64,000 bases of DNA from SHWC01 sp050173345 (GTDB lineage: Bacteria; Pseudomonadota; Alphaproteobacteria; UBA828), in assembly GCA_050173345.1 (NCBI GenBank), contig JBFXKW010000005.1, forward strand, positions 1 to 64,000. The letters run 5' to 3'. A program made the position numbers and the translations under genes. Every line of letters begins with the position of its first letter. Position 1 is the stretch's first letter. Positions 7,536 to 16,165 of this stretch are shown in pieces. The notes beneath the pieces were generated by a model, which was not told the origin of the DNA, did not search any database, and was given only the letters and a program-made list of their open reading frames with translations.

Positions 7536-9413
7536 ATGACGGCGGACTCGGGCTCGGACGATACGACCAGAAAGGCGCGCAAGGCCGGCCTGCCGATCGC
7601 GGCCGTGCTGGTCGGTGCGATCTCGCTCGTCGTCATCATCGCGGTCGGCGTGATCTTCATCGTCGGCTACGGCGTCGCGTCGCGCAACACGCACGAGCTG
7701 GTCGCGGCGCGCTCGGCGCTCTTGATCTCCTCGGTCATCACCCACACGCGCAACCATCTCGCGCCGGTCGAGGCCCAGCTCGAATACGTCGCGGGCCTGC
7801 TCACGGCGGGGCCGGCCGAGCTGACCCGACCGACAGCGCTCGGCCCCGTGCTGCGCACCTCGCTTGCGGCGTCGCCGCAGGTCTCGGTGCTCGCCTTCCT
7901 CTATCCCGACATGACCATCCTGCGCGCCTTCCGCGACCGCGACGGGCGCACGGTCGCTGTCGACGACTGGCGCGACGATCCCTCGGTGCGGCGCACGCTC
8001 GAGCATGCTCAACGGCAGGAGGGGCTGCATTGGGGCGAGCTGTTCGTGGCCGAGCGCTCGGGGCGCACCTTCATCAACGCGCGCCAGCCGATCTTCCGCG
8101 ACGGCGCGTTCGCCGGCACGCTGATCGCCGGCGTCTCGATCGACGAGCTGTCCGGCTTCGTGGCCGACCTCGACGACGAGGCGTTCGGGCACGCCTTCAT
8201 CCTCTACGGCAAGAACGAGGTGCTGGCACATCCCCGCCTGCGCGACGCCACCTTCACCGTAAGCGATACCGCGCCGCTGCCGACGCTCGCGGATTTCCCG
8301 GATCCGATCATGCGCGCGCTCTGGGATCCCGAGCGCGAGGTCGCGCTGCCCGCCGGCCTCGCGCGCGACAACGAGGTGCGCGCCATCGAGGTCGACGGCG
8401 AAACCTATGTGATCCAGCTCCGCGCGCTCGACGGCTTCGGCGACCGGCCCTGGCTGGTCGGCACCTATCAGGACCTCGGCATCGTCGCGGTGCAGCTCGA
8501 CCGCCTGACCGTCATCCCGCTCATCGCGGTCGCGATCATCGTCGCCTCCATCCTGCTCGCGCTACTTTTGTCGCGCGGCCTGAGCCGGCCGATCCGGCGG
8601 CTCGCCGGCGTGGCGCATCTGGTGCGCGAGCTCGAACTCGATCGCGCGCCGCTGCTCGGCCGCAGCCGATACCGGGAGCTGAGCGAGGCGGCCGGCGCCT
8701 ACAACGCCATGATCGGCGCGCTGCGCGCCTTCGAGACCTACGTGCCGCGCCCGCTCGTGCGGCGCCTGATGAAGGCCGGGCCGGCGGACACGCTGAAATC
8801 CGAGGAGCGCGACGTCACCATCCTGTTCACCGACATCGTCGGCTTCACCGAATACTGCGAAGGGCTCGCGCCCGCCGAGGTTGCCGCCTTCGTGAACGAG
8901 CATTTCGCGCTGCTCGATGGCTGCGTCGAGGCCGAGCAGGGCACGGTCGACAAATACATCGGCGATTCGCTGATGGCGTTCTGGGGTGCGCCCGAGCATC
9001 AGCCCGACCATGCCGAGCGCGCCTGCCGCGCCGCGCTCTGCATCGAGCGGACCATCCGCGCCGACAACCGGCGCCGCGCCGCCGCGGGCCGGGCGCCGGT
9101 GCGCCTGCGCATGGGCATCCATTCGGGGCCGGTGCTGGTCGGCAATATCGGCGCGCCGAGCCGCGTCAACTACACGGTGATCGGCGACACGGTGAACACC
9201 GCCGAGCGCCTGGAAGGCTTCGGCAAGACCGTGCCGGTCGCGGATTCCGACGTGGTGATGCTGCTGAGCGGGGAGACCGCCGCAAGGCTCGGGCCGGCCT
9301 TCGCCTGCGAGCGGCTCGGCCGCTTCCTGCCGCCGGGCCGCCAGCAGCGGGTCGAGGCGTTCCGCCTGCTGCCGCGCCCGGCGAATAGTCCCGAGGGAGA
9401 AGCTTGCACATGA
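7536..9413 (+). CDS. Membrane-bound class III adenylate cyclase with periplasmic sensor domain
   Basis: Makes cAMP from ATP in response to an external signal. About 625 aa. An N-terminal transmembrane helix (AAVLVGAISLVVIIAVGVIF) is followed by a ~280-residue extracytoplasmic domain resembling dCACHE, a second helix (LIAVAIIVASILLALLL), a HAMP linker and a C-terminal cyclase domain. Metal ligands are Asp433 (FTDIVGFT) and Asp477 (GDSLMAFWG). Lys473 and Asp551 are adenine-specifying residues, and Asn554/Arg558 complete the site in VIGDTVNTAERL, so it should be an active adenylate cyclase. Start at ATG 7536; the open frame upstream is a shadow of the SDR. Its stop overlaps the next ATG by ATGA. 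Confidence 0.92.
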   Translation: MTADSGSDDTTRKARKAGLPIAAVLVGAISLVVIIAVGVIFIVGYGVASRNTHELVAARSALLISSVITHTRNHLAPVEAQLEYVAGLLTAGPAELTRPTALGPVLRTSLAASPQVSVLAFLYPDMTILRAFRDRDGRTVAVDDWRDDPSVRRTLEHAQRQEGLHWGELFVAERSGRTFINARQPIFRDGAFAGTLIAGVSIDELSGFVADLDDEAFGHAFILYGKNEVLAHPRLRDATFTVSDTAPLPTLADFPDPIMRALWDPEREVALPAGLARDNEVRAIEVDGETYVIQLRALDGFGDRPWLVGTYQDLGIVAVQLDRLTVIPLIAVAIIVASILLALLLSRGLSRPIRRLAGVAHLVRELELDRAPLLGRSRYRELSEAAGAYNAMIGALRAFETYVPRPLVRRLMKAGPADTLKSEERDVTILFTDIVGFTEYCEGLAPAEVAAFVNEHFALLDGCVEAEQGTVDKYIGDSLMAFWGAPEHQPDHAERACRAALCIERTIRADNRRRAAAGRAPVRLRMGIHSGPVLVGNIGAPSRVNYTVIGDTVNTAERLEGFGKTVPVADSDVVMLLSGETAARLGPAFACERLGRFLPPGRQQRVEAFRLLPRPANSPEGEACT

Positions 9414-10189
9414 CCGGACGGCTGGAAGGCAAGGCGGTGATCGTCACCGGCGGCACCAACGGCATCGGCGTCGCCATCGTGACGACCTTCGCGCGCGAGG
9501 GCGCGCGGGTGCTGTTCACCGGGCGCAACGCGGCGCGCGGCAAGGCGGTGGCCAAGGCGGTCGCGGCTTCCGGCGGCGAGGCCCACTTCCTGCGCTGCGA
9601 CGCCGCCCGCGCCGCGGACGCCCGCGCCATGGCGAAGGCGGCGCTCGCCCGCTTCGGCCGCATCGACGTGCTCGCCCACAACGCCGGCATCTGGCCGAGG
9701 GTGATGCTCGCCAACATGACCGAGCGCGACTGGGACCAGGTGGTCGACAACAACCTGAAAGGCACCTTCCTTGCGGTGAAGGCCTGCATGCCGGCGATGA
9801 TCGCGCAGCGCTATGGCCGCATCGTGATCACCAGCTCGATCACCGGGGTGCGCGTCGGCACCGTCGGGCTCGCCCACTACTCGGCCTCGAAGGGCGGCCA
9901 GAACGGCTTCCTCTATTCGGCCGCGCTCGAACTCGCGCCCCACGGCATCACGGTCAACGCGGTCGAACCCGGCAACATCCTGGTGCGCGACCCGAAGACC
10001 GACCCGGACGCCAAGGCGCAGATCGCGAGATACCGCAGCGCGATTCCCTTGAAGCGGCTCGGCGCGCCGCAGGACGTCGCGAACGCCGTGCTCTTCCTCG
10101 CCAGCGACGAGGCGAGCTACATCACCGCGCAGAGCATCATCGTCGATGGCGGCCAGATCAGGCCGGAGGGCGACAAGGTGCTGCTGTAG
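9410..10189 (+). CDS. Short-chain dehydrogenase/reductase (FabG-like)
   Basis: 259 aa classical SDR, from ATG 9410 overlapping the cyclase stop; GAGGGAGA upstream is the ribosome-binding site. A TTG two codons earlier is a less likely start. Motifs: VTGGTNGIG, HNAG, a catalytic Ser (TSSITG), YSASKGG, and a C-terminal ITAQSIIVDGGQ typical of 3-oxoacyl-ACP reductase-like enzymes. Substrate unknown. Confidence 0.88.
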   Translation: MTGRLEGKAVIVTGGTNGIGVAIVTTFAREGARVLFTGRNAARGKAVAKAVAASGGEAHFLRCDAARAADARAMAKAALARFGRIDVLAHNAGIWPRVMLANMTERDWDQVVDNNLKGTFLAVKACMPAMIAQRYGRIVITSSITGVRVGTVGLAHYSASKGGQNGFLYSAALELAPHGITVNAVEPGNILVRDPKTDPDAKAQIARYRSAIPLKRLGAPQDVANAVLFLASDEASYITAQSIIVDGGQIRPEGDKVLL

Positions 10190-10273
10190 GGGCCTCGTCC
10201 GCCGCGCAACCCCGCGCTCACGATTGGCGACGCGATCGGGTATAACGGGCCGGTCCAACCGGGAGCCTCGGCC

Positions 10274-10513
10274 ATGAAGTTCTATTCCTTCCAGATCGTG
10301 ATCGAAAAGGAGACCGAGGACGAGGGGTACTACGCCTACAGCCCGACGCTCCCCGGCTGTTTCAGCAACGGACGCACGATCGAAGAGGCCAAGCGGAACA
10401 TCCGGGAGGCGATCGAGCTTCATCTTGCCGAACTGGTCGAGCGCGAACTTCCGATCCCGCAGGATGACAAGATCGTTCACGTAGAAGAGCTTACGGTCGG
10501 GCTGCCGCAATGA
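10274..10513 (+). CDS. hicB: HicB-family antitoxin
   Basis: 79 aa. The partial RNase-H-like fold is recognisable by YYAYSPTLPGCFSNGRTIEEA followed by a helix with NIREAIELHLAEL. It neutralises HicA and probably represses the operon. No separate C-terminal DNA-binding domain is visible. A good -10-like TATAAC lies at 10241. It precedes and overlaps the toxin gene by 4 bases (ATGA), the reverse of the order in E. coli but common elsewhere. Confidence 0.9.
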   Translation: MKFYSFQIVIEKETEDEGYYAYSPTLPGCFSNGRTIEEAKRNIREAIELHLAELVERELPIPQDDKIVHVEELTVGLPQ

Positions 10514-10737
10514 CGCGGATGCCTCAGGTCACGGCGCGTGACCTGGTCCGCTTCCTGAAATCCCAAGGCTTCGTCGAGCGAAGGCAGAGCGGGAGCCACC
10601 TGACACTCTGGCACGATGGCCGGCGGATCACCGTTACGGTGCCCATTCATACCGGCGTCGATCTCGGTCGAGGGCTTGCAGCCCGTATCCTGCGCGATGC
10701 GGGATTCAGCGTCGAAGACTACGTGAAGCTCCGGTGA
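10510..10737 (+). CDS. hicA: HicA-family mRNA interferase toxin
   Basis: 75 aa, double-stranded-RNA-binding-like fold. The catalytic His is His30 in QSGSHLTLWH, and VTVPIHTG and LGRGLAARILRDAGFS match the conserved second half. Cleaves mRNA in a translation-independent manner when not bound by HicB. It appears intact and translationally coupled to hicB. Confidence 0.9.
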   Translation: MTRMPQVTARDLVRFLKSQGFVERRQSGSHLTLWHDGRRITVTVPIHTGVDLGRGLAARILRDAGFSVEDYVKLR

Positions 10738-10779
10738 TCCCGGGCATGCCGGCCGGTTTCAATCGGCCGGCGCGAAGCG

Positions 10780-11520
10780 TCACCGGTTGCCGCCGCCCGA
10801 ACCGCCGCCGGGGCCAGCGCCCGCGCCGGGGCCGGAGCCCGGGCCGCCGCCGGCGCGGCCGTGGTTGAGCCTGAGGATTTCGATCTCGGGCAGCGGCCTG
10901 TCCTCCTCGCTGCCGGCGGGCGCACCGACCGGGTCGGAGAACGGCGAGGCCATCACCGGCCCGGTCGCGCGCGAGATCATCGCGGTCGAGGGCGGGGCGA
11001 GCGAGACGCTGGAGCCGCCGAGCCGCGGCCTTATCGTGAGCCGGCCCCCATAGGCGGTGACGCGCGTGGCGCCGCTGCGCGCGACCGAGACCACGAAGTC
11101 GGTGCCGCGCACGCCGATCACCGCGGTCGGCGTCCAGACCTGATAGGCCGCGTGGTTGAGCTTGCCGGTGACGAAGCGGAACAGGCCGAGCGTGAGCTTG
11201 ACCGCATAGTCGCCCTCGCCCGTGCCGGCATCGTAGACCAGCTTGTCGAGCGCGATCTCGCTGTTCGAGCCGATCCAGAGGTCGCTCTCGTCGATGAAGC
11301 GGAGATAGGCCGAGCCCGTGGCCGAGGTCTCGACCGTCTCGTCGGCGACCACCGGGTCGCCGGGCGCGAGCACCGCGCGGGCGCCGCCCGGCGGCGTGCC
11401 GTGCGCCTCGGGCACGGCCTTCGCCACCGTGCCGATCGCGCCATCGGCGGCGGATGCCGCATCGGCCAGCAGGGCGGCCGCAAGGCAGGCCAAGGCGCCG
11501 AGCGCCGGTCGTCGTTTCAT
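10780..11520 (-). CDS. Secreted FecR-domain protein
   Basis: 246 aa from MKRRPALGALACLAAALLAD, a clear signal peptide with cleavage expected after AASA. The FecR domain is seen in GSAYLRFIDESDLWIGSNSE and TPTAVIGVRGTDFVV. The last ~25 residues are almost only Gly, Pro, Ala and Ser. Stand-alone periplasmic FecR-domain proteins are thought to be cell-envelope or ligand-binding modules rather than the cytoplasmic anti-sigma regulator. No sigma factor or TonB receptor is adjacent. An upstream Met exists but would bury the signal peptide. Confidence 0.82.
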   Translation of the reverse strand: MKRRPALGALACLAAALLADAASAADGAIGTVAKAVPEAHGTPPGGARAVLAPGDPVVADETVETSATGSAYLRFIDESDLWIGSNSEIALDKLVYDAGTGEGDYAVKLTLGLFRFVTGKLNHAAYQVWTPTAVIGVRGTDFVVSVARSGATRVTAYGGRLTIRPRLGGSSVSLAPPSTAMISRATGPVMASPFSDPVGAPAGSEEDRPLPEIEILRLNHGRAGGGPGSGPGAGAGPGGGSGGGNR

Positions 11521-11637
11521 GTCGCGATCCCCCGACCCCGTTTCCGCTCCCGCGCATCGTGCCTGCGCGGGTGGTGCCGTTCTGGCAGCCAAGCGCCGTC
11601 CGGGCCACGCGAATCGCTGTTGGAAACGTGTTCAGGC

Positions 11638-11724
11638 TGGTGCGGCCGAGAGGATTTGAACCTCCACGGGGTTGCCCCCACTAGCTCCTGAGGCTAGCGC
11701 GTCTACCAGTTCCGCCACGGCCGC
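11638..11724 (-). tRNA. tRNA-Leu (anticodon CAG)
   Basis: A complete cloverleaf can be folded: acceptor stem GCGGCCG pairing with CGGCCGC, anticodon loop CT-CAG-GA on a CTAGC/GCTAG stem, a long class II variable arm and T-loop GGTTCAAATCC. CCA is encoded at 11638-11640. It reads CUG, the dominant Leu codon expected in this GC-rich genome. Confidence 0.95.
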
Positions 11725-11751
11725 CCGGGATCCGGATGGCCACTCGCACCA

Positions 11752-11838
11752 TGGTGCGGCTGAGAGGACTTGAACCTCCACGGGGTTGCCCCCACAGCGC
11801 CCTCAACGCTGCGCGTCTACCAGTTCCGCCACAGCCGC
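11752..11838 (-). tRNA. tRNA-Leu (anticodon GAG)
   Basis: Acceptor stem GCGGCTG/CAGCCGC, anticodon GAG on a CAGCG/CGCTG stem, class II variable arm, T-loop GGTTCAAGTCC and encoded CCA at 11752-11754. Lies 27 bases upstream of the tRNA-Leu(CAG) gene on the same strand; most of the body outside the acceptor and anticodon stems is identical, so the pair is a tandem duplication that diverged. Confidence 0.95.
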
Positions 11839-11929
11839 ATATCGCAATTCGCGCGCGGGCAGGCCCGCGCGAGACGGGGGAGAAAACCCGCCTTGCCCCC
11901 GCTTGTCAAGAATAGGTCGCGGCGCCCGC

Positions 11930-13093
11930 TCACGCCAGCTTCTGCTCGACCAGGGTGACCCAGTAGCTGGCGCCGACCGGCAGCACCTCGTCGTTGAAAT
12001 CGTAATGGGCGTTGTGCAGGACGCAGCCGCCCGCCTGCCCGCCATTGCCGAGCCAGACATAGCAGCCGGGCTTCTCCTCCAGCATGAAGGCGAAATCCTC
12101 CGAGCCCATGGCGGGCGGCAGGTCGGTGAAGACGTTGGCGGTACCTGACACCGCCTGGGCCGCCTTCAGGGAGTCCCCGCTCTCCGCCTCGTGGTTGATG
12201 GTCGGCGGGTAGCCGCGTTCGTAGCGGGTCTCGACCGCGCAGCCGAGACTCGCCCCGACGCCGCGCGCGACCTCCTTCAGCCGCTGCTCCACCATGTCGC
12301 GCATCCGGGGGGTGAGCGCGCGCACGCCGCCGGCGAGCGTCACCACGTCGGGGATCACGTTGTAGGCGGTGCCGCCGTTGATCCGCGTGACGCTGAGCAC
12401 CGCCGCCTCGACCGGGTTGGCGTTGCGGCTCACCACGGTCTGCAGCGCGCTGACGATCTGCGCCGCCGCGATCACCGGGTCGATGCCGTCATGCGGGAAC
12501 GCCGCGTGAGCGCCGCTGCCGCGCACCTCGATGTCGAAGGCGTCGAACGAGGCCATCACCGCGCCGGCGCGCACGCCGAACTGGCCGGGCGGCAGGCCGG
12601 GCCAGTTGTGCATGCCGTAGACCGCCTCGGCCGGGAACTGCTTGAACAGCCCCTCCTCGATCATCACCCGCGCGCCGCCCGCGCCCTCCTCGGCCGGCTG
12701 GAAGATAAAGTGCACGGTGCCGGCGAAGTTGCGCGTCTCGGCGAGGTGCCTAGCGGCGCCGAGCAGCATGGCGGTGTGGCCGTCATGGCCGCAGGCATGC
12801 ATCACGCCCTCGTTCTGCGAACGGTGGCCGAAGCCGTTGGCCTCGCGGATCGGCAGCGCGTCCATGTCGGCGCGGAGCGCGATCGAGTGGCTGCCCGGCC
12901 GGCCCTCGAGCGTGCCGACCACGCCGGTGCCGGCGAGCCCCCTATGCACGCGCACGCCGAATTCCTGGAGCTTGCCGGCGACGAAATCCGCGGTGCGGCG
13001 CTCCTCGAAGGCGAGCTCGGGATGGGCGTGCAGCTCGTGCCGCCACGCGGTCATCTCGTCCTTGAGCGCGGCGATGCGGTTGATGACGGGCAT
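11930..13093 (-). CDS. M20 family amidohydrolase (hippurate/N-acyl amino acid hydrolase type)
   Basis: 387 aa. Di-metal aminoacylase-1-like hydrolase: ALRADMDALP, MHACGHDGHTA, FQPAEEGAGG and MGSEDFAFM give the metal ligands and catalytic Glu of the M20D subfamily. A dimerisation domain lies in the middle (about residues 185-295). Such enzymes split N-acyl amino acids, hippurate or auxin conjugates; the natural substrate is not evident. No signal peptide. Stands alone between the tRNA-Leu pair and a repeat. Confidence 0.9.
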   Translation of the reverse strand: MPVINRIAALKDEMTAWRHELHAHPELAFEERRTADFVAGKLQEFGVRVHRGLAGTGVVGTLEGRPGSHSIALRADMDALPIREANGFGHRSQNEGVMHACGHDGHTAMLLGAARHLAETRNFAGTVHFIFQPAEEGAGGARVMIEEGLFKQFPAEAVYGMHNWPGLPPGQFGVRAGAVMASFDAFDIEVRGSGAHAAFPHDGIDPVIAAAQIVSALQTVVSRNANPVEAAVLSVTRINGGTAYNVIPDVVTLAGGVRALTPRMRDMVEQRLKEVARGVGASLGCAVETRYERGYPPTINHEAESGDSLKAAQAVSGTANVFTDLPPAMGSEDFAFMLEEKPGCYVWLGNGGQAGGCVLHNAHYDFNDEVLPVGASYWVTLVEQKLA

Positions 13094-13143
13094 GGTCTCG
13101 GCACTCCTTGCGATTGGCTGATATCAGCGGTCGGGTTCCATAT

Positions 13144-13175
13144 TGTCATTGCCGGGCTCGACCCGGCAATCCGGG
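13144..13175. repeat. Partial copy of the CGTCATTGCC repeat
   Basis: GTCATTGCCGGGCTCGACCC and a short tail form one half of the element seen complete at 6434 and 44875. The second half is missing here. Confidence 0.6.
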
Positions 13176-13221
13176 CCGATGCCGATTGAGCGCGGCGCGC
13201 CGGTCCACTAGCATCCCCGCC

Positions 13222-13890
13222 ATGACGCCGTTCGCGACCATCCTGGAGAAGGCGGCCAAGCGCCATGGCGGGCGCGAGGCGCTCGAAGCCATGCTGCCGA
13301 CGCCGAAATCGGCGGCCGCGCTCAAGCGCGTGCCCGACGACCGCTATCTCTCCCAGATGTCGCTGCGCGTCTTCCAGGCCGGGCTGAAGCACAGCATGGT
13401 CGAGGCCAAGTGGCCGGCCTTCGAGGAGGCCTTCCACGGCTTCGCGCCGAAGCGCGTGCGCGCCATGAGCGACGAGGCGATCGAGGCGCTGATGAAGGAT
13501 GCGCGGCTGATCCGCCATCTCGGCAAGCTGCGCGCGACCCGCGACAACGCCGCCGCGCTCTACGAGATTTCCGAGGCGCATGGCGGCTTCGGCGCCTGGC
13601 TCGCGGGCTTCGCGCCGGAGCAGACCGTCGCGCTGTGGGACGAGCTCTCCAAGCGCTTCAAGCAGCTCGGCGGCATGTCCGGCCCCTACTATCTGCGCAT
13701 GGCCGGCAAGGACACCTTCCTGCCGACCACCGACGTGATCAAGGCGCTCGAAACCTATGCCGGCCACAAGGGCGGCTTCTCCGGCAAGGCGGCGCGCCAG
13801 AAAGCGCAAGAGATCATCGGCGCCTATGCCAAGGAGAGCGGCCGCCCGCTCTGCCAGGTCAGCCGCATCCTGTCGCTCTCGGTCGGCTGA
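13222..13890 (+). CDS. DNA-3-methyladenine glycosylase I-like protein
   Basis: 222 aa from ATG 13222. HhH-GPD-superfamily fold suggested by similarity to Tag: KWPAFEEAFHGFAPKRV matches the helix that carries the conserved 'AFhgF' segment, and ARLIRHLGKLRATRDNAAAL matches the 'IIRNRxKIxAxxxNA' segment. It should excise 3-methyladenine from alkylated DNA. The zinc-binding Cys/His snap of E. coli Tag is not obvious, so it belongs to a divergent branch. Single gene on the plus strand. Confidence 0.75.
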   Translation: MTPFATILEKAAKRHGGREALEAMLPTPKSAAALKRVPDDRYLSQMSLRVFQAGLKHSMVEAKWPAFEEAFHGFAPKRVRAMSDEAIEALMKDARLIRHLGKLRATRDNAAALYEISEAHGGFGAWLAGFAPEQTVALWDELSKRFKQLGGMSGPYYLRMAGKDTFLPTTDVIKALETYAGHKGGFSGKAARQKAQEIIGAYAKESGRPLCQVSRILSLSVG

Positions 13891-13980
13891 GGCCGCACCG
13901 GCGGCCGTTTATCACAAGGCTTTACGGCACGTTAAGCCACGCGCGGCAAGATGCTTCCGGCTTCTTCTGGGGGGTCTTGC

Positions 13981-16110
13981 ATGGCGGAGCAGGTGCGTAC
14001 CGGGGCGGCGTCGCCCGAAGGAGCGCGGCGCCCTGGCCAGGCGCCAGAGGACGATGCGCTGCGCCTCGAGCTGCGCGAGGCGGTGCGCCACCACCATGTC
14101 GGCGACCTGAGCGGCGCGAGCCGGATCCTGAGCCGCATCCTCGAACGCGCGCCGGACCACGCGGACGCGCTCCACCTGCTCGGCATGATCGCGGCCCAGC
14201 GGGGCGAGGCCGAGCTCGGCGCGCGCCTGCTCCAGCGTGCCGTCGAAAGCCGTCCGGACGATGCAGGCCTGCGCAGCAACCTCGCCGGGCTGCTGCTCGA
14301 TCTCGGCCACGCCGAGGAGGCCGCCCGCGCCGCCGCGCCCGCGCTCGACGCCAACCCCGGCCATGCCGGCCTGCATTACAATTACGGCAACGCGATGCGC
14401 CGGCTGCGCGACCTGCCGGCCGCGATCAGCGCCTATCGCAACGCGCTTGCCGCCAATCCGCACTTCCTCGAGGCCGCGCTCAACCTGGCCGCGAGCCTGC
14501 TCGACATGGGCGAGCTGCGCGAGGCCGAGCGGATCGCCCGCACCGCGGCGGCGGGCGCGCCGGGCTCGGCCGCCGCCAAGCTGTCGCTCGGCTGCGTGCT
14601 GCAGGCGGCGGGCCGCCATCAGGAGGCGCTCAAGCCGCTGGAGGAGGCGAGCGCCGCCGGCCTCGGCGAGGCGCGCCACCGCCTCGGGCGCGGCCTGCTC
14701 GCGCTCGGCCGGCTCGACGAGGCGCGCCGCACCCTGGAACGCGCGGCGCAGGACATGCCGGCGTCCTCCGACATCCGCAACGACCTCGGCGTCGTGCAGC
14801 TCGCGCGCGACGCCGCGGCGGACGCGATCAACCGCTTCCGCGAGGCGATCGCGCGCAACCCCAACAACGCCGAGGCGCACGCCAACCTGGCCGAGGCGCT
14901 GCGCCGCGGCGGCGTGCTCTCACCCGCGGTCGAGCATGGCGAGCTGGCGGCGCGGCTCGCGCCGCTCTCGCCCAAGGCCTGGCTCAATCTCGGCGCCGTG
15001 CTGCTCGATGCCGACCGGCCGGGCCAGGCCCATGCCGCGCTCAGCCGCAGCCTCGCGCTCGACCCCCACTCGGCCGAGGCCGAGTGCGCCTATGGCTCGG
15101 CGCTGGAGGCGCTCGGCGACGTCGAAGGCGCGCTCGAGGCCTATGACCGCGCGCTCGCGCTCGACGAGGCCTTCCACATGGCGCGCTTCAACCGGGGGCT
15201 CGCCCGCTTGCGCCTCGGCGACTATGCGGCCGGCCTCGCCGACTATGAGGCGCGCCGCGCGCTGAAGAGCTTTCCGCGGGTCGAATCGCGGGCGCCCGAA
15301 TGGCAGGGCGAGCCGCTTAACGGCCGGACGCTGCTGCTCTATGCCGAGCAGGGCTATGGCGACACGCTGCAATTCGCCCGCTTCGCGACGGCGATCGCGG
15401 CAGGGGGCGGGCGCGTGGTGCTGGCCTGCCAGGCGGCGCTGGCGAGCCTGTTGCAGGGCATGGAGGGCGTCGCTGCCGTGGTGCCGGCCGAGGCGCCGTT
15501 GCCGCCGCACGACCTCATCGCGCCCTTGATGAGCGTGCCCTACCGCCTCGGCACCACGCTCGACACCGTGCCGGGCCATGCGCCCTATGTGCCGCAGCCG
15601 GCGCCCATGGCGCTCGACGGCACCGGGACGGCGGCGCTCAAGGTCGGCATGGTGTGGGCCGGCAGCGCGGCCAACCGGATCAACAGGCGCCGCTCCTGCC
15701 CCCTGGAGGCGCTCGCGCCGCCGGCCGGGATCGAGGGCGTCACGCTCTACAGCCTGCAGGTCGGGCCCGAGGCGGCGCGGCTCGCCGAGGTGCCGTTCGG
15801 GGCACGGGTGGCCGACCTCGCGCCACGCCTCGGCGATTTCAGGGATGCGGCCGCGGCGATCATGGCGCTCGACCTCGTCGTCACCATCGACACCGCGGCC
15901 GCGCACCTCGCGGGCGCGCTGGGGCGGCCGGTCTGGGCGATGCTCTCGAAGGGCGGCGACTGGCGCTATCTCGAAGGCCGCGCCGACAGCCCCTGGTACC
16001 CGACCATGCGGCTGTTCCGCCAGCCCGAGGCCGGCGACTGGACGGCCGTGGTCGAGGCGGTGCGCACGGCGCTGATCGAGCGGCTCGAAGGCCGAGGCAC
16101 GACATCCTGA
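13981..16110 (+). CDS. TPR protein with C-terminal glycosyltransferase-like domain
   Basis: 709 aa from ATG 13981, preceded by GGGGGG. Residues ~20-420 are TPR repeats (for example HYNYGNAMRRLRDLPAAISAY). From ~440 a GT-B-like domain begins with LLLYAEQGYGDTLQFARFA and ends with IDTAAAHLAGALGRPVWAML, a pattern shared by TPR/glycosyltransferase proteins related to GT9 and GT41. Such proteins are often involved in modification of surface or secreted proteins. It converges on the large RTX gene, with which it may be functionally linked, but that is only positional evidence. Confidence 0.82.
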   Translation: MAEQVRTGAASPEGARRPGQAPEDDALRLELREAVRHHHVGDLSGASRILSRILERAPDHADALHLLGMIAAQRGEAELGARLLQRAVESRPDDAGLRSNLAGLLLDLGHAEEAARAAAPALDANPGHAGLHYNYGNAMRRLRDLPAAISAYRNALAANPHFLEAALNLAASLLDMGELREAERIARTAAAGAPGSAAAKLSLGCVLQAAGRHQEALKPLEEASAAGLGEARHRLGRGLLALGRLDEARRTLERAAQDMPASSDIRNDLGVVQLARDAAADAINRFREAIARNPNNAEAHANLAEALRRGGVLSPAVEHGELAARLAPLSPKAWLNLGAVLLDADRPGQAHAALSRSLALDPHSAEAECAYGSALEALGDVEGALEAYDRALALDEAFHMARFNRGLARLRLGDYAAGLADYEARRALKSFPRVESRAPEWQGEPLNGRTLLLYAEQGYGDTLQFARFATAIAAGGGRVVLACQAALASLLQGMEGVAAVVPAEAPLPPHDLIAPLMSVPYRLGTTLDTVPGHAPYVPQPAPMALDGTGTAALKVGMVWAGSAANRINRRRSCPLEALAPPAGIEGVTLYSLQVGPEAARLAEVPFGARVADLAPRLGDFRDAAAAIMALDLVVTIDTAAAHLAGALGRPVWAMLSKGGDWRYLEGRADSPWYPTMRLFRQPEAGDWTAVVEAVRTALIERLEGRGTTS

Positions 16111-16116
16111 AAGCAA

Positions 16117-16138
16117 AGAGGGGGCCGAAGCCCCCTCT
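16117..16138 (-). terminator. Rho-independent terminator of the RTX gene
   Basis: A perfect 9-bp stem (AGAGGGGGC/GCCCCCTCT) with a 4-base loop. On the minus strand it is followed by TTTGCTTTC, giving a moderately T-rich tail just after the stop at 16166. On the plus strand there is no T-tract, so it serves mainly the minus-strand gene, although it also sits right after the TPR gene. Confidence 0.7.
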
Positions 16139-16165
16139 CCGCTCGCACGCCGGGCCGTCGCCCGG

